NCBI RefSeq assembly: GCF_009649225.1
Contig: NZ_WJPP01000004.1
Coordinates: 1-64,000, forward strand
Direction: 5' to 3'
DNA length: 64,000 nt
DNA from: Spiribacter salilacus
GTDB taxonomy: Bacteria > Pseudomonadota > Gammaproteobacteria > Nitrococcales > Nitrococcaceae
A program made the position numbers and the translations under genes. Positions within the stretch are counted from its first letter, which is position 1, and each line of letters starts with the position of its first letter. Shown one piece after another: positions 28,030-39,130 of the stretch. Below the pieces are notes generated by a model. That model had not been told where the DNA came from, searched no databases, and saw nothing but the letters and a program-made list of their open reading frames with translations.

Positions 28030-29367
28030 ATGACAAAAAAGGTTTACGTTCGCACACACGGCTGCCAAATGAATGAATACGACTCTGCTCGTATGGTTGA
28101 TATTTTGGGCGCTGAAGGTGGGTATGAGCGGGTGACAACGCCGGAAGCGGCAGATGTTATTTTGCTTAATACCTGTTCAATCCGAGAAAAAGCACAGGAA
28201 AAAGTCTTTTCCGAGCTAGGTCGTTGGCGAGAGCTTAAAGTCGAGCGGCCGGATCTGTTAATTGGAGTGGGTGGCTGCGTAGCCAGCCAGGAAGGCGCCG
28301 CTATTGTGGAGCGCGCGCCCTTTGTTGATATGGTTTTTGGGCCACAAACGCTGCATCGGCTACCCGATATGGTTAAGCGCGCACAAGCCTCTGGGCGTGC
28401 TGTGGTTGATGTCAGCTTTCCTGAAATTGAAAAATTCGATCGTTTGCCAGAGCCAAAAGCTGAAGGGCCAACCGCGTTTGTTTCGATTATGGAAGGTTGT
28501 AGTAAGTACTGCAGTTTTTGTGTGGTGCCCTACACGCGCGGCGAAGAAATTAGCCGGCCTTTTGAAAGCGTGCTTGCTGAGTGTGCTGAATTAGCCGAAC
28601 AAGGCGTGCGTGAAGTCACCCTGCTGGGGCAGAACGTGAATGGTTACGATGGGCTAACCGAGGGTGGGGAGCGTGCTGACTTAGCGCTGCTAATTCACTA
28701 TGTGGCAGCGATTGAGGGCATCGATCGTATTCGGTTTACCACCTCTCACCCGCTCGACTTCAATCAAGCCCTAGTCGATGCTTATGCCGAGGTGCCCGAG
28801 CTGGTTAATCATTTGCATCTACCGGTGCAGTCTGGGTCTAACAATGTGCTTGCACTCATGAAGCGTAATCATACGCGTGAGCATTTTTTAGACTTGGTTA
28901 AGCAGTTGCGCGCCGCCCGACCCGATATCACCCTGTCATCCGATTTTATTATTGGCTTTCCTGGCGAGATGAAGCGCGATTTTGAAGACACCATGGATTT
29001 GGTGCGCGAAGTGGGCTTTGATCAGTCGTTTAGTTTTATCTACTCAAAACGCCCGGGTACGCCTGCAGCCCAGCTGCCAGACGCCACACCGCGGGAAGAG
29101 AAAAAAGAACGCCTACAGCGGCTGCAAGCCCTGCTTGATCAAAATGGGCAGGCGATCAGTCAGGCGATGGTCGGTCAGGTGGAATCAGTACTCGTAGATG
29201 GTATCTCGCGGCGCAACGCGCATGAGATTCGTGGGCGCACACAAAATAACCGGGTGGTGAATTTTCCGGGGCATCGCCGATTGATTGGCCATTTTGTAGA
29301 TGTATTGATTACCGAGGCAATGCCAAATTCGTTACGGGGTGAGCTGGTGACGGCGATGGCTTCATGA
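28030..29367 (+). CDS. miaB: tRNA-2-methylthio-N6-dimethylallyladenosine synthase MiaB
   Basis: A radical-SAM methylthiotransferase that adds the 2-methylthio group to i6A37 of tRNAs reading UNN codons. The product is 445 residues. The N-terminal domain carries the auxiliary cluster cysteines Cys12 ([10 protein letters not shown]), Cys49 ([15 protein letters not shown]) and Cys83 (GGCVASQEG). The radical SAM cluster is Cys157, Cys161 and Cys164 in [18 protein letters not shown]-terminal TRAM-like region follows. The start [15 protein letters not shown] matches E. coli; an upstream TTG at 27994 is rejected. It overlaps ybeZ by four bases (ATGA), beginning the miaB-ybeZ-ybeY-corC-lnt operon. 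Confidence 0.96.
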   Translation: MTKKVYVRTHGCQMNEYDSARMVDILGAEGGYERVTTPEAADVILLNTCSIREKAQEKVFSELGRWRELKVERPDLLIGVGGCVASQEGAAIVERAPFVDMVFGPQTLHRLPDMVKRAQASGRAVVDVSFPEIEKFDRLPEPKAEGPTAFVSIMEGCSKYCSFCVVPYTRGEEISRPFESVLAECAELAEQGVREVTLLGQNVNGYDGLTEGGERADLALLIHYVAAIEGIDRIRFTTSHPLDFNQALVDAYAEVPELVNHLHLPVQSGSNNVLALMKRNHTREHFLDLVKQLRAARPDITLSSDFIIGFPGEMKRDFEDTMDLVREVGFDQSFSFIYSKRPGTPAAQLPDATPREEKKERLQRLQALLDQNGQAISQAMVGQVESVLVDGISRRNAHEIRGRTQNNRVVNFPGHRRLIGHFVDVLITEAMPNSLRGELVTAMAS

Positions 29368-30329
29368 AAGTAGATTGCTCCTTTGCACTCGAGCCGGGCA
29401 ATAACGATCGTCTTGCCAATCTTTGTGGTCAATTCGATGAAAATCTCCGTCAGATTGAGCGCCGCCTAGGGGTTGAAATTGAAAATCGCGGGCATCAATT
29501 TAAAGTGTCTGGCGAGGATGTGGCAGCGAATACCGCAGCTGCCGTGGTGCAGGCGCTTTATGACCATACCGCGCATGAAACGATTGGCGCCGACAGTGTG
29601 CATCTGCAGCTGCGAGCAGCCGAAAGTGAGCATAACGCCACCGAGGCGGGTATGCCGGCCGTCGCACCGGATGAGGTCAGTATTCGTACGCGTAAAGGGC
29701 TGATACGGGGTCGTGGCCCCAATCAACGTGATTATCTGCGTAGCATTCAAACCCATGATTTGAGCTTTGGTATTGGCCCAGCGGGCTCGGGCAAGACCTA
29801 TTTAGCTGTTGCAAGCGCGGTTGAGGCCCTTGAGCAAGACCATGTGCAACGCTTGGTGCTGGTGCGTCCGGCCGTTGAGGCAGGCGAGCGGCTAGGCTTT
29901 TTGCCGGGTGATTTAGCGCAAAAAGTGGATCCCTATCTACGCCCGCTTTACGACGCATTGTTTGAGATGGTGGGCTTTGAGAAAGTTAATAAGCTAATCG
30001 AGCGCAACGTGATCGAAGTGGCGCCCCTTGCCTATATGCGCGGGCGCACACTGAATGGGGCATTTATTATTCTTGATGAAGCCCAAAACACCACCGTTGA
30101 ACAAATGAAAATGTTCTTAACACGCCTAGGCTTTGGCTCAACAGCTGTGGTAACGGGCGATGTGACCCAAGTTGATCTGCCGGCGGGTAAAGCGTCTGGC
30201 CTGCGCGATGCAATGGAAGTATTGGCCGATGTAGAGGGTGTTAGCTTCACCAATTTCACAGCGCATGATGTGGTAAGACATGATTTGGTGCAGCGGATAG
30301 TGCGGGCGTATGACCGGCGTGAATCCTGA
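29364..30329 (+). CDS. ybeZ: PhoH-like ATPase YbeZ
   Basis: A cytosolic PhoH-family NTPase, genetically and physically tied to the RNase YbeY. The product is 321 residues. The Walker A motif [11 protein letters not shown] lies near residues 137-147, [19 protein letters not shown] after it, and the Walker B motif [11 protein letters not shown] near residue 234. The N-terminal region has a KH-like or nucleic-acid-binding character ([19 protein letters not shown]). It overlaps miaB by four bases and ybeY by 20, so the three are surely co-expressed. Confidence 0.94.
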   Translation: MKVDCSFALEPGNNDRLANLCGQFDENLRQIERRLGVEIENRGHQFKVSGEDVAANTAAAVVQALYDHTAHETIGADSVHLQLRAAESEHNATEAGMPAVAPDEVSIRTRKGLIRGRGPNQRDYLRSIQTHDLSFGIGPAGSGKTYLAVASAVEALEQDHVQRLVLVRPAVEAGERLGFLPGDLAQKVDPYLRPLYDALFEMVGFEKVNKLIERNVIEVAPLAYMRGRTLNGAFIILDEAQNTTVEQMKMFLTRLGFGSTAVVTGDVTQVDLPAGKASGLRDAMEVLADVEGVSFTNFTAHDVVRHDLVQRIVRAYDRRES

Positions 30330-30765
30330 TCTGACCATACAGCGTGCTACCCACTTACCAACACCCTCCGATGCCGACTTTGAGGAATGGGTTGCTGCAG
30401 CGCTTGAGTCTGCGCCAGTGGCTCATGAGCTCGTGGTCAGGCTGGTGGATGAGGCCGAAAGCCAGGCGCTGAACGATCAGTACCGAGGGCAGGATCGCCC
30501 AACGAATGTCTTGTCTTTTCCAACGGATTTACCGCCCGACATTGATTTGTCGCTGCTCGGTGATATTGTGATTTGCGCGCCGGTTGTTGAACGTGAGGCG
30601 ATTGAGCAGAAAAAGGCGCCAAAGGCCCACTGGGCGCATCTCACCATTCATGGTGTGTTGCACCTGTTGGGATATGATCATCAAGATGATCAGGAGGCAA
30701 AACGCATGGAAACAATAGAATGCGCCATCCTAAGCAGCTTGGGCTATGCTAACCCCTATGAGTGA
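30310..30765 (+). CDS. ybeY: Endoribonuclease YbeY
   Basis: A metal-dependent RNase needed for 16S rRNA 3'-end maturation and 70S quality control. The product is 151 residues. The metal site HGVLHLLGYDHQDDQEAKRM has the family H-x3-H-x5-H pattern near residues 115-125, and the substrate-facing PTNVLSFP is near residue 65. The start at 30310 lies 20 bases inside ybeZ. The end overlaps corC by eight bases. Confidence 0.95.
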   Translation: MTGVNPDLTIQRATHLPTPSDADFEEWVAAALESAPVAHELVVRLVDEAESQALNDQYRGQDRPTNVLSFPTDLPPDIDLSLLGDIVICAPVVEREAIEQKKAPKAHWAHLTIHGVLHLLGYDHQDDQEAKRMETIECAILSSLGYANPYE

Positions 30766-31615
30766 TGACCAACCCAGCAGTACCAGCGCCAGTCACCGTG
30801 GGTGGCTGGAGAAAATCGGGCAGGCACTCGGTAGCGTAGAGCCTAAAGACCGCGATGGGGTGCTACGCGTTTTGCGTCAAGCCCATGATCGGCGCATTTT
30901 AGATGCCGATGCCTTGGCGATGTGCGAGGGCGTGCTGCATGTGGCCGATTTGCAGGCGCGTGACATCATGATCCCGCGCTCGCAAGTTTCTTTGCTGCCG
31001 CGATCTGAGTCAGTTTGGGAGCTGCTGCCAACGATTATCGAAAGTGGCCACTCTCGCTTCCCGGTAACGGGCGAAAATCGCGATGATGTGAGCGGCATTT
31101 TAATTGCCAAAGACCTGCTGCCGTATCTTGATCCTGAACACGAGCGTGAGTTTCAGCTGCGCGAGCTGCTTCGGCCCGCGTTATTTATTCCAGAAAGCAA
31201 ACGCATCGATGCCCTATTGAAGCTTTTCCAAGAAAGCCGAAACCATTTGGCAATTGTGGTCGATGAATACGGTGGGCTTGCTGGGATTGTGACGATGGAA
31301 GACGTGATCGAGCAGATTGTGGGCGAAATTGATGATGAGCATGATCTGGATGAAGATAACTGGATTTTGAGCAGTGGCGGTGATGGGCGAACGATTGTGC
31401 GGGCGCTGACACCGATTGAAATGATCAATGAGCATTTCGGCACCTCATTTAGTGATGATGAGTTTGACACCATCGGCGGGCTTGTCGCCAATGGATTTGG
31501 TCATATGCCACGACGTGGCGAGCAGTTGGTCATTGCCTCGTTACACTTTGAAGTGGTGCGAGCAGATAGCCGTCGTATTCACCTACTGGCCGTGCGTGAA
31601 CAAGCAAAGGAGTAA
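30758..31615 (+). CDS. corC: CorC/HlyC-family CBS-domain protein (YbeX)
   Basis: Soluble protein of 285 residues with two CBS domains (about 70-190: ARDIMIPRSQVSLL, then LAIVVDEYGGLAGIVTMEDV) and a C-terminal CorC_HlyC domain. E. coli YbeX has been linked to magnesium/cobalt homeostasis and, more recently, to ribosome metabolism; the exact role is unsettled. ATG 30758 (MSDDQPSSTSASHRGWLEK) is chosen; an earlier ATG at 30746 lies deeper inside ybeY. The order ybeY-corC-lnt is the standard gammaproteobacterial one. Confidence 0.93.
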   Translation: MSDDQPSSTSASHRGWLEKIGQALGSVEPKDRDGVLRVLRQAHDRRILDADALAMCEGVLHVADLQARDIMIPRSQVSLLPRSESVWELLPTIIESGHSRFPVTGENRDDVSGILIAKDLLPYLDPEHEREFQLRELLRPALFIPESKRIDALLKLFQESRNHLAIVVDEYGGLAGIVTMEDVIEQIVGEIDDEHDLDEDNWILSSGGDGRTIVRALTPIEMINEHFGTSFSDDEFDTIGGLVANGFGHMPRRGEQLVIASLHFEVVRADSRRIHLLAVREQAKE

Positions 31616-31618
31616 GCC

Positions 31619-33118
31619 ATGCCAGTCTTGCTGACCTTGGCGATGGCGTTAGTGGCTGGGTTGCTGATGGCGCTTGGCTTTGCCCCTTACAACCAACCTT
31701 GGGCTCCTCTGCTGGGGCTTGCCGTGTTGTTCTCTTTAACGGCCATGGCCCCGGGTAAGGGCCGCGTTGCGGCATACGGCTATTTGTTTGGCCTAGGTTA
31801 TGCCGGCTTGGGGGTTTATTGGATTTACATCAGTATTGCCGATTTTGGTGGTGGGCCGCTAGCTGCTGCGCTGGCCACCAGTACATTAATTGCGGCGTTT
31901 GCGTTAATTCCAATGGTGGCATTGCTCTTAGGCCGTTTTGCGGGGCGCCAGTCTTCCTCAATCATGGTTTTGGCTGCTCTGCCTTTCGCTTGGGTTGCTA
32001 TTGAGTGGCTGAGAAGTTGGTTTTTAACCGGGGCAACGTGGCTCAGCGTCGGTTATAGCCAAATTGACACGCCTCTGTCGGTTTGGGCGCCGGTATTAGG
32101 GGTTTATGGCCCCAGTTTGGCAATTGCATTAATGGCTGGGGGGCTAGCCTGGTGGTTCCTTAAACCTCTCTCGTTGCGGTTTATTTGGCCAGTGGCCTTA
32201 GCGGCTGTGTTTCTTGTGACGGGTGTCGTATTAGATCGGCCATGGTCGCAACCAAGCGGAGCGCCGCTGCAGGTGGCGTTGATACAGGGTAATGTGCCGC
32301 AGGATCAAAAGTGGCGGCCCGAGCAGCGAGCCGACATCTTAGGCCGGTATATGCAGCATACCCGCGCAGCGTTTGGTCATGATTTGATTATTTGGCCAGA
32401 AACAGCCGTGCCGGCGATTTATCATCAGGTAGCTGAAGACTGGCTTGAGCCGCTTGCGCGAGATGCCAGTCAGGCAGGTAGTGCGTTGGTTGTTGGCGCG
32501 CCAATTGCAGACCCTGCTGGCGATGGGCTGTTTAACGGTATTGTCGCGGTGTCAGATTCACCTCAGTTTTATTACAAACGGCATTTAGTGCCCTTTGGCG
32601 AGTATGTGCCGCTTCGAGATTTTGCAGGCGGCTTGTTTGATTTTATCGGCGCACCGCTGGGTGATTTTAATGCCGGTACATCGGCCACTCCACTCTCAGT
32701 GGCAGGCCATCAGATTGGTGCCAGCATTTGTTATGAAGTCACTTTTGGTGCGGAGCTACTCGATGGGTTGCCAGATGCAGAGATTCTGCTCAATGTGAGT
32801 AACGATGCGTGGTTTGGTGAGTCGGCGGCACCATGGCAACACCTGCAAATGGCCAGGATGCGAGCGTTAGAAACGGCGCGCCCCATGCTGCGTGCTACCA
32901 ATACGGGAGTTAGCGCCATCATTGATCAGCAGGGGCAGATCCAAGCACAAACGGGATTGTTTGAAGAGAGCGTCCTGCAGGGTCAGGTAGTGCCGCATAC
33001 CGGGGGTACTCCTTATATGCGTTGGAGCGATTGGCCCATTGCGATCGGTTCGTTGCTAGGTCTGCTTATTGCCGGATCTGGGCGCCGTCGGGGTTATCGA
33101 TTATTTCATGATGTTTGA
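31619..33118 (+). CDS. lnt: Apolipoprotein N-acyltransferase
   Basis: Adds the third acyl chain to lipoproteins in the inner membrane, the last maturation step before Lol sorting. The product is 499 residues: several membrane helices in the first 200 residues, then a periplasmic nitrilase-fold domain. The catalytic triad can be read as Glu in IIWPETAVP, Lys in YYKRHLVPFGEYVPL and Cys in GASICYEVTFG. A final membrane segment lies near the C-terminus. It starts three bases after corC. LptE and RlpA, encoded later in this window, are likely substrates. Confidence 0.95.
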   Translation: MPVLLTLAMALVAGLLMALGFAPYNQPWAPLLGLAVLFSLTAMAPGKGRVAAYGYLFGLGYAGLGVYWIYISIADFGGGPLAAALATSTLIAAFALIPMVALLLGRFAGRQSSSIMVLAALPFAWVAIEWLRSWFLTGATWLSVGYSQIDTPLSVWAPVLGVYGPSLAIALMAGGLAWWFLKPLSLRFIWPVALAAVFLVTGVVLDRPWSQPSGAPLQVALIQGNVPQDQKWRPEQRADILGRYMQHTRAAFGHDLIIWPETAVPAIYHQVAEDWLEPLARDASQAGSALVVGAPIADPAGDGLFNGIVAVSDSPQFYYKRHLVPFGEYVPLRDFAGGLFDFIGAPLGDFNAGTSATPLSVAGHQIGASICYEVTFGAELLDGLPDAEILLNVSNDAWFGESAAPWQHLQMARMRALETARPMLRATNTGVSAIIDQQGQIQAQTGLFEESVLQGQVVPHTGGTPYMRWSDWPIAIGSLLGLLIAGSGRRRGYRLFHDV

Positions 33119-33174
33119 TGTAATCATGCGGCGGTGCAGTACCATACGCCTATCGGTTTGACAGGAGAGCAGCA

Positions 33175-33687
33175 ATGACAGATTCCGACGAGCATAAACA
33201 AAAAGAGCTTCACGGCTATGAGCAAATGCTCGAGCGCCTGCGTGAGCGGTTTGGCGAGACGACGGGCGATGCGCTAAAAGCGGTTCGAGAACAAGCGATC
33301 GAGCTGGGTGAACTCACCCGCGAGCAAGCCGAGCGCGTGGCAGAAGCGCTACAGCGTGACCTTGAGGATGCGGCTGAGTATGTGGCTCGTGAGCGCGGTA
33401 CTTATGCAGACTGGCTGCATATGGATTTGCAGTTGGTGGAGCATTGGATTTGGGATCGTTTCTCGTCGGTGGCTGATCAAACACGCTTACAGTGGATGGA
33501 CCTTCAGCGTGAGCTAACCGCCGCATCCCGGTATCATACGGGTGAAATTACCGGGCCTGGCGCGCTTGTTTGTCGCGAATGCGGAGAAGTGCTGCATTTT
33601 GCCCGCGCAGGGCATATTCCGCCCTGCCCACGTTGTCATGGAACGCGCTTTGAGCGCGCCTCACGGCAACAAAACCACCAGTCTTAA
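33175..33687 (+). CDS. ybeL: Zinc-ribbon protein, YbeL family
   Basis: A 170-residue soluble protein with a long helical, charged region (residues 1-120, rich in Glu, Arg and Ala) and a C-terminal zinc ribbon: CRECGEVLHF and CPRCHGTRFER, two CxxC pairs. It resembles the YbeL/DUF1451 family, whose function is unknown. As in E. coli it lies directly before leuS. AGGAGAG precedes the ATG. The TTGACA at 33158 in this gap has no partner -10 at a usable distance. Confidence 0.85.
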   Translation: MTDSDEHKQKELHGYEQMLERLRERFGETTGDALKAVREQAIELGELTREQAERVAEALQRDLEDAAEYVARERGTYADWLHMDLQLVEHWIWDRFSSVADQTRLQWMDLQRELTAASRYHTGEITGPGALVCRECGEVLHFARAGHIPPCPRCHGTRFERASRQQNHQS

Positions 33688-33702
33688 AATTAGAAAGCGT
33701 TC

Positions 33703-36300
33703 ATGGAAAAGCAATTTGATCCGGCCCAGATAGAAACCATCGCACAGGGTTACTGGGATAGCGCGGAAACATTCCGCGTGACTGAAGACCCCAATCGGCC
33801 CAAGTATTACTGCCTTTCAATGCTGCCGTATCCCAGTGGGCGACTGCATATGGGGCATGTGCGCAATTACACCATTGGAGATGTGATTAGCCGGTTTCAG
33901 CGGATGCAGGGCAAAAATGTGTTGCAGCCGATGGGTTGGGATGCGTTTGGATTGCCTGCCGAAAACGCGGCCATTAAACGTGGTGTGGCGCCGGCGGGTT
34001 GGACTTATGAAAATATCGCGCACATGCGTCGGCAGTTGCAGCGCATGGGTTATGGCTATGATTGGCGCCGTGAAGTCACTACCTGCTCACCCGATTATTA
34101 CCGCTGGGAGCAGCTCATGTTTACCGAGCTCTTCCGTAAAGGGCTGGTGTATCGAGCGCAGTCTGTTGTGAATTGGGATCCAGTTGATCAAACCGTATTG
34201 GCTAACGAGCAGGTTGTTGATGGGCGGGGTTGGCGCTCAGGGGCGCCGGTCGAGCGGCGTGAAATTCCTCAATGGTTTGTGCGCATCACCGACTATGCAG
34301 ACGAACTGCTCGAGGAGTTGGATCAACTACCCGGCTGGCCAGATGCGGTTAAAACGATGCAACGCAACTGGATTGGGCGCTCTGAGGGCGTGGAACTTGA
34401 TTTTGCGTTAGCCGACGAAGCGGGTGCCGCGCTGCGGGTGTATACCACGCGTCCAGATACCCTCTACGGCGCCACGTATATGGCGGTGGCGGCAGATCAT
34501 CCCGTGGCCATGGCGGCGGCCGAGAAAAACCCCAAACTAGCGCAGTTTTTAACCGAAATTCGACAAGGCGCGGTCACTGAAGAGGCGCTTGAGAAACTCG
34601 AGAAAAAAGGCATGCCGCTGGGCATTGAGGCGATCAACCCCTTATCGGGTGAGCGCATTCCAGTGTGGGTCGCTAATTTCGTGCTGATGGGCTATGGCAC
34701 CGGTGCGATTATGGCGGTGCCCGCTCATGATGTGCGCGACCATGAGTTTGCAACGCGCTATGGCCTGCCCATTCGGCAGTCAGTTGGCCCTGCAGATGGC
34801 TCAGAGATCGATGTACAGGCAGCGCCATGGGTGGCTAAAGATGGGCTGATAACCGTTAACTCTGGGCCCTTTACGGGGCTTGATTTCCCCACTGCATTTG
34901 CGCAGATCAGCGATCATTTACAGGCTCAGGGTATTGGCGAGCGGCGAATTAATTATCGTTTGCGCGATTGGGGCGTGTCCCGCCAGCGGTATTGGGGTTG
35001 CCCCATTCCCATGATCCATTGTTCGCAATGCGGGCCGGTGCCGGTACCCAAAGAAGACCTTCCGGTCACATTGCCCGAAGCGGTCGAGTTTACGGGTATT
35101 CAATCGCCCCTTAAAACCGATGCTGAGTGGCGCAAAACGCAATGCCCGACTTGCGGCGGGCAGGCTGAGCGAGAAACGGATACCTTCGATACCTTTGTTG
35201 AGTCATCGTGGTATTACGCGCGTTATTGTTGCCCAGATGCCAATGCGATGCTAGATGAGCGTGCTGACTATTGGCTGCCGGTTGATCAGTACATTGGCGG
35301 CATTGAGCATGCCGTGATGCATCTGTTGTATTTCCGGTTTTGGCATAAATTGATGCGTGATCTGGGATATGTCTCGAGTAATGAGCCAGCCAGTAATCTG
35401 CTGTGTCAGGGCATGGTACTGGCCGAGGCTTATTATCAAGATAGCGCAGAGCAGGGCCGTGAATGGATTGCGCCAGCCGAGGTTAGCGTAGAGCGAGACG
35501 CGAAGGGTCGCGCTACCGGTGCAAAACGGCGTAGCGATGGCTCAGAGGTGGTCGCAACGGGCTGGACAACCATGTCTAAGTCAAAGAATAACGGCGAAGA
35601 CCCAGAATCTCTGGTCGATCGGTTTGGTGCAGACACAGTACGGCTTTTTACGATGTTTGCAGCCCCCCCTGATCAGGCGCTTGAATGGCAAGATAGTGGG
35701 GTTGAGGGCGCAGCGCGGTTTTTACGGCGTTTATATGCCCAGGTGCTAGAGCATGTAGAAGCTGGGAGCGTGCCGGTTGCGCAGTCCAAGGATTTGGATG
35801 ATGAAGGACGTGAGCTACGGCGGAAGCTGCATGCCACTATTAGCAAGGTGACCGACGATGTGGGGCGCCGCTACACCTTTAATACGGCAATTGCCGCCAT
35901 TATGGAGTTGTGTAACGCGCTGGGGCGCTACGAGGCAGTTAACGAGCCTGCGCGTGGACTTCGGCAAGAGGCATTAGAAGCCGTAGTGCTAATGTTACAA
36001 CCGATTACTCCACATTTATCGCATTATCTTTGGCAGGCGTTGGGGCATGCCGGCGCAGCGGTTGATCAGCCTTGGCCTGAGGTTGATGAGCAGGCGCTTG
36101 AGCAAGATGAGGTTGATTTGGTGCTACAGGTTAATGGCAAACTGCGTGGTCGGATGCGAATGTCTGCCAATGCGGATGAAGCAGCCATTCGTGAAGCGGC
36201 GCTGGCGGACAAAAACGTTCAGCGATTTTTGGAAGGGCTGACTGTGCAACGCGTCATTGTGGTGCCGGGTCGGCTTGTTAACGTGGTGGCAAAAGCATGA
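33703..36300 (+). CDS. leuS: Leucyl-tRNA synthetase
   Basis: Charges tRNA-Leu and edits mischarged products. The product is 865 residues. The class I HIGH motif is HMGH (residues 49-52) in [15 protein letters not shown]. The editing domain has [14 protein letters not shown] and [21 protein letters not shown] zinc-type insertion has [10 protein letters not shown] and [10 protein letters not shown]. The second catalytic motif reads TMSKSKNNG (around 624), with threonine in place of the first lysine of KMSKS. The C-terminal tRNA-binding domain is complete. The stop overlaps the lptE start by four bases. Confidence 0.97.
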   Translation: MEKQFDPAQIETIAQGYWDSAETFRVTEDPNRPKYYCLSMLPYPSGRLHMGHVRNYTIGDVISRFQRMQGKNVLQPMGWDAFGLPAENAAIKRGVAPAGWTYENIAHMRRQLQRMGYGYDWRREVTTCSPDYYRWEQLMFTELFRKGLVYRAQSVVNWDPVDQTVLANEQVVDGRGWRSGAPVERREIPQWFVRITDYADELLEELDQLPGWPDAVKTMQRNWIGRSEGVELDFALADEAGAALRVYTTRPDTLYGATYMAVAADHPVAMAAAEKNPKLAQFLTEIRQGAVTEEALEKLEKKGMPLGIEAINPLSGERIPVWVANFVLMGYGTGAIMAVPAHDVRDHEFATRYGLPIRQSVGPADGSEIDVQAAPWVAKDGLITVNSGPFTGLDFPTAFAQISDHLQAQGIGERRINYRLRDWGVSRQRYWGCPIPMIHCSQCGPVPVPKEDLPVTLPEAVEFTGIQSPLKTDAEWRKTQCPTCGGQAERETDTFDTFVESSWYYARYCCPDANAMLDERADYWLPVDQYIGGIEHAVMHLLYFRFWHKLMRDLGYVSSNEPASNLLCQGMVLAEAYYQDSAEQGREWIAPAEVSVERDAKGRATGAKRRSDGSEVVATGWTTMSKSKNNGEDPESLVDRFGADTVRLFTMFAAPPDQALEWQDSGVEGAARFLRRLYAQVLEHVEAGSVPVAQSKDLDDEGRELRRKLHATISKVTDDVGRRYTFNTAIAAIMELCNALGRYEAVNEPARGLRQEALEAVVLMLQPITPHLSHYLWQALGHAGAAVDQPWPEVDEQALEQDEVDLVLQVNGKLRGRMRMSANADEAAIREAALADKNVQRFLEGLTVQRVIVVPGRLVNVVAKA

Positions 36301-36812
36301 ATAAATTATCCCGGCACATTTTAACGCCTTGGGTTATTGGGTTGCTGTCGATTGTGTTAGCGGGTTGCGGCTGGCAACTACGCGGCGCAATTGGTGGTGG
36401 GTTTCAAGATGTTCCCATCGCGCTAGCAGGTGATACCGATAATCAGTTTTTTGCTGAAGTTTCGGATGAACTGCGCAATTTGGGCGCCATCATGGTGAAT
36501 GACCGCGGTGCAGCACAGGCGGTGGTGGTGATTGATCGTGCTGAGGCCACCAGAACCACTGTGGCAACCGATGCTGACGGTTTTGCGACGGAATATGAGT
36601 TAACGTATCGGCTGACTTTCCATGTCGAAGCGGGTGGGTTGGGCGATGCAGATCGCTTCTCGGGGGCATCGCAAACGATTCGCAATACCGAGTCGTATCC
36701 GGTCGATCCCAACGACCTTTTAGCGGTTGAAGCTGAGGAAGAGCGTATCGAGGAAGACTTACGCGCGATGTCAATCCGCCTCATGCTCTCCCGAGTGAGT
36801 CGCGCGCTCTAA
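36297..36812 (+). CDS. lptE: LPS assembly lipoprotein LptE
   Basis: Outer membrane lipoprotein that plugs the LptD barrel and helps insert LPS in the outer leaflet. The product is 171 residues, with a signal peptide ending in the lipobox LAGC (Cys24) followed by GWQLRG, the typical LptE start of the mature protein. The rest is weakly conserved, as usual in this family. Position between leuS and holA matches E. coli. LptD itself is encoded at 51004-53244. Confidence 0.92.
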   Translation: MNKLSRHILTPWVIGLLSIVLAGCGWQLRGAIGGGFQDVPIALAGDTDNQFFAEVSDELRNLGAIMVNDRGAAQAVVVIDRAEATRTTVATDADGFATEYELTYRLTFHVEAGGLGDADRFSGASQTIRNTESYPVDPNDLLAVEAEEERIEEDLRAMSIRLMLSRVSRAL

Positions 36813-36821
36813 GCGCGCTGT

Positions 36822-37874
36822 ATGGCTGAGCTTCGCCCAGAGCAACTACCACGCGCCCTAGAGCGAGGTTTGTCGGCTGCCTATTTGGTAGCGGGTGAAG
36901 AGCCACTATTAATTGAAGAGTCACTGGATCTGATTCGTGCGCAAGCGCGAGCTGCCGGTTTTACCGGCAGAGAAGTCTTTCATGTCGAAACCGGTTTTGA
37001 TTGGCAGCGACTCACGCATGCGGCCAACAGCTTGTCTTTATTTAGCGATCAGCGATTACTTGAGTTGCGTTTGCCAACCGCCCGCCCCGGCAAAGAGGGT
37101 GCTGCGGTGCTAAAAGAACTCGCAGAACGCCCCATGCAAGACACGCTATTGCTGGTGATTTGTGGTCGGCTTGAGCCAGCGCAGCGCCGCGCATCCTGGG
37201 TAAAAGCGCTCAGCGAGCAGGGTGTAATGGTGCAGGCAGCTAAGTTGCGGCGCGATCAGCTTGATCAGTGGGTTGCGAACCGAGCTCGCGAGCGCGGCTT
37301 AAAATTAGAGCCTGCGGCAGCCAGGTTGCTGGCCGAACGCAATGAAGGCAATTTACTGGCCCTTGCGCAGGAAATTGACAAGCTATTGTTACTGGCTGGC
37401 GACCAAGCAGAGCAAACGGCGCTGGGCTTAGAGGCCGTGCGCGAAGCCGTTGCGGATAGTGCCCGATATGCCATATTTGATTTGCCAGAGGCTGTTATTC
37501 AAGGAGATGTGCTGCGGGCGCAACGCATTGTTGAGCGGCTGCGGGCCGAAGGGGAAGAGGCGGTTTTAGTATTATGGGGTGTGGCGCGTGAGCTGCGAGT
37601 GCTTGCAGATTTGCAAGCAACCTTCGCGCAACGCGGTGATATGGCCGCGGTACTGCGGCGGCATCGGGTGTGGCGAAATCGTGAAAGCCGAATGCAAGCG
37701 TTGGCACAGGGCGGTTCAGCCGGTCGTTGGCAGACGCTTTTGGCCCGCGCGGCGGCGGTCGATCGAATCGTTAAAGGCGCTCAGCCCGGAAGCGCGTGGG
37801 ATGAACTGCTAGAATTAAGCACAGATGCAGCCCGTATGGCGGGTATGGCGGTAGCAAACAGGAATCAGGCATGA
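36822..37874 (+). CDS. holA: DNA polymerase III delta subunit
   Basis: Delta opens the beta clamp within the clamp loader. The product is 350 residues (E. coli 343). It has the AAA+-like fold without a functional Walker motif, with [19 protein letters not shown] near the start, and [33 protein letters not shown] and [20 protein letters not shown]. Its neighbours lptE and nadD/proA support the call. It overlaps proA by four bases. Confidence 0.93.
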   Translation: MAELRPEQLPRALERGLSAAYLVAGEEPLLIEESLDLIRAQARAAGFTGREVFHVETGFDWQRLTHAANSLSLFSDQRLLELRLPTARPGKEGAAVLKELAERPMQDTLLLVICGRLEPAQRRASWVKALSEQGVMVQAAKLRRDQLDQWVANRARERGLKLEPAAARLLAERNEGNLLALAQEIDKLLLLAGDQAEQTALGLEAVREAVADSARYAIFDLPEAVIQGDVLRAQRIVERLRAEGEEAVLVLWGVARELRVLADLQATFAQRGDMAAVLRRHRVWRNRESRMQALAQGGSAGRWQTLLARAAAVDRIVKGAQPGSAWDELLELSTDAARMAGMAVANRNQA

Positions 37875-39130
37875 GTGATATTCAACGCGAAGTAGAACAA
37901 CTCGGCGTTCGTGCACGAGCCGCCGGTCGAGTGCTGGCAACCAGCGAGGGGCAACATCGCGATAAAGCCCTTCTAGCAATGGCAGCGGAGCTGCGCCGTT
38001 CGGCGGAAACGCTGATGCAGGCCAATCAGAAGGATTTGGCTGCAGGGCAGCAAGCCGGGCTGGATGCCGCACTACTTGATCGGCTCACACTCAATTCGGA
38101 GCGAATTGAGGCGATGGCTGCCGGGCTAGAGCAAATTGCTTCACTGCCAGACCCCATTGGTGAAATTACCGCTTTAAAGCCGATGCCCTCAGGTATTCGT
38201 GTAGGGCAAATGCGGGTGCCCTTGGGCGTTGTCGCGATCATTTACGAATCCCGCCCAAACGTGACGGCAGATGCCGCAGGGCTCTGCCTTAAAGCCGGCA
38301 ATGCTTGTATTTTGCGAGGGGGCTCAGAGTCTTTGCAATCCAATCAGGCGATTGCTAAGTGCATCAATCAGGCGTTGGCAACGGCCGGTTTGCCTGCAGA
38401 GGCCGTGCAAGTGGTGCAAACGGCAGATCGTGAAGCGGTGGGGGCCCTGATTACCCTGTCAGAGTATGTTGATGTTTTGGTGCCGCGTGGCGGCAAAGGG
38501 CTGATTAAGCGAATCAGTGAGCAGGCCACCGTGCCGGTCATTAAACACCTTGATGGAGTGTGTCACTGTTACATCGATGCCGGTGCAGATCTGGATATGG
38601 CCGAGCGCATCGTGATGAATGCGAAAACTCAGCGCTATGGCACCTGTAATACCCTAGAAACCTTATTGGTCGATACAGCCGTTGCCAAAACATTCTTACC
38701 GCAAATCGTCGAGCGGATGAGCGCGGCCGGTGTCGAATTGCGTGGTTGTTCGCAAACGGTGGCCATTAGCCCCACGGTGGCGCCGGCCACTGAAGAGGAT
38801 TGGGATACGGAATACCTAGCCCCCATCCTATCCATTCGCGTTGTTGATGGGCTTGATGCGGCGATGGCGCATATCGAGCAGCATGGCTCTGGACACACCG
38901 ATGCGATTGTGACCAACGATTACCAGCGCTCGCAGCGCTTCCTGCGTGCTGTCGACTCCAGCTCGGTGATGGTGAATGCGTCAACGCGATTTGCGGATGG
39001 CGCAGAGTACGGTTTGGGCGCAGAAATTGGCATTAGCACCGATAAGCTACATGCCCGCGGGCCGGTTGGATTAGAGGGTCTAACCACAAGGAAATATATT
39101 GTGTTGGGCGATGGACATATTCGCCAATGA
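37871..39130 (+). CDS. proA: Gamma-glutamyl phosphate reductase
   Basis: Second step of proline synthesis: reduces gamma-glutamyl phosphate to glutamate semialdehyde with NADPH. The product is 419 residues of the aldehyde dehydrogenase superfamily, with [20 protein letters not shown], the catalytic cysteine in [16 protein letters not shown], and [19 protein letters not shown] at the end. The arrangement proA-nadD also occurs in Pseudomonas. ProB is not in this window. It is coupled to holA and nadD by four-base overlaps. Confidence 0.95.
   Translation: MSDIQREVEQLGVRARAAGRVLATSEGQHRDKALLAMAAELRRSAETLMQANQKDLAAGQQAGLDAALLDRLTLNSERIEAMAAGLEQIASLPDPIGEITALKPMPSGIRVGQMRVPLGVVAIIYESRPNVTADAAGLCLKAGNACILRGGSESLQSNQAIAKCINQALATAGLPAEAVQVVQTADREAVGALITLSEYVDVLVPRGGKGLIKRISEQATVPVIKHLDGVCHCYIDAGADLDMAERIVMNAKTQRYGTCNTLETLLVDTAVAKTFLPQIVERMSAAGVELRGCSQTVAISPTVAPATEEDWDTEYLAPILSIRVVDGLDAAMAHIEQHGSGHTDAIVTNDYQRSQRFLRAVDSSSVMVNASTRFADGAEYGLGAEIGISTDKLHARGPVGLEGLTTRKYIVLGDGHIRQ

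Noticed and set aside
33158-33163. Perfect TTGACA before the ybeL-like gene
   Set aside because: The matching -10 would fall inside the gene (GATTCC), with no resemblance to TATAAT. The hexamer also overlaps the ribosome binding site region.
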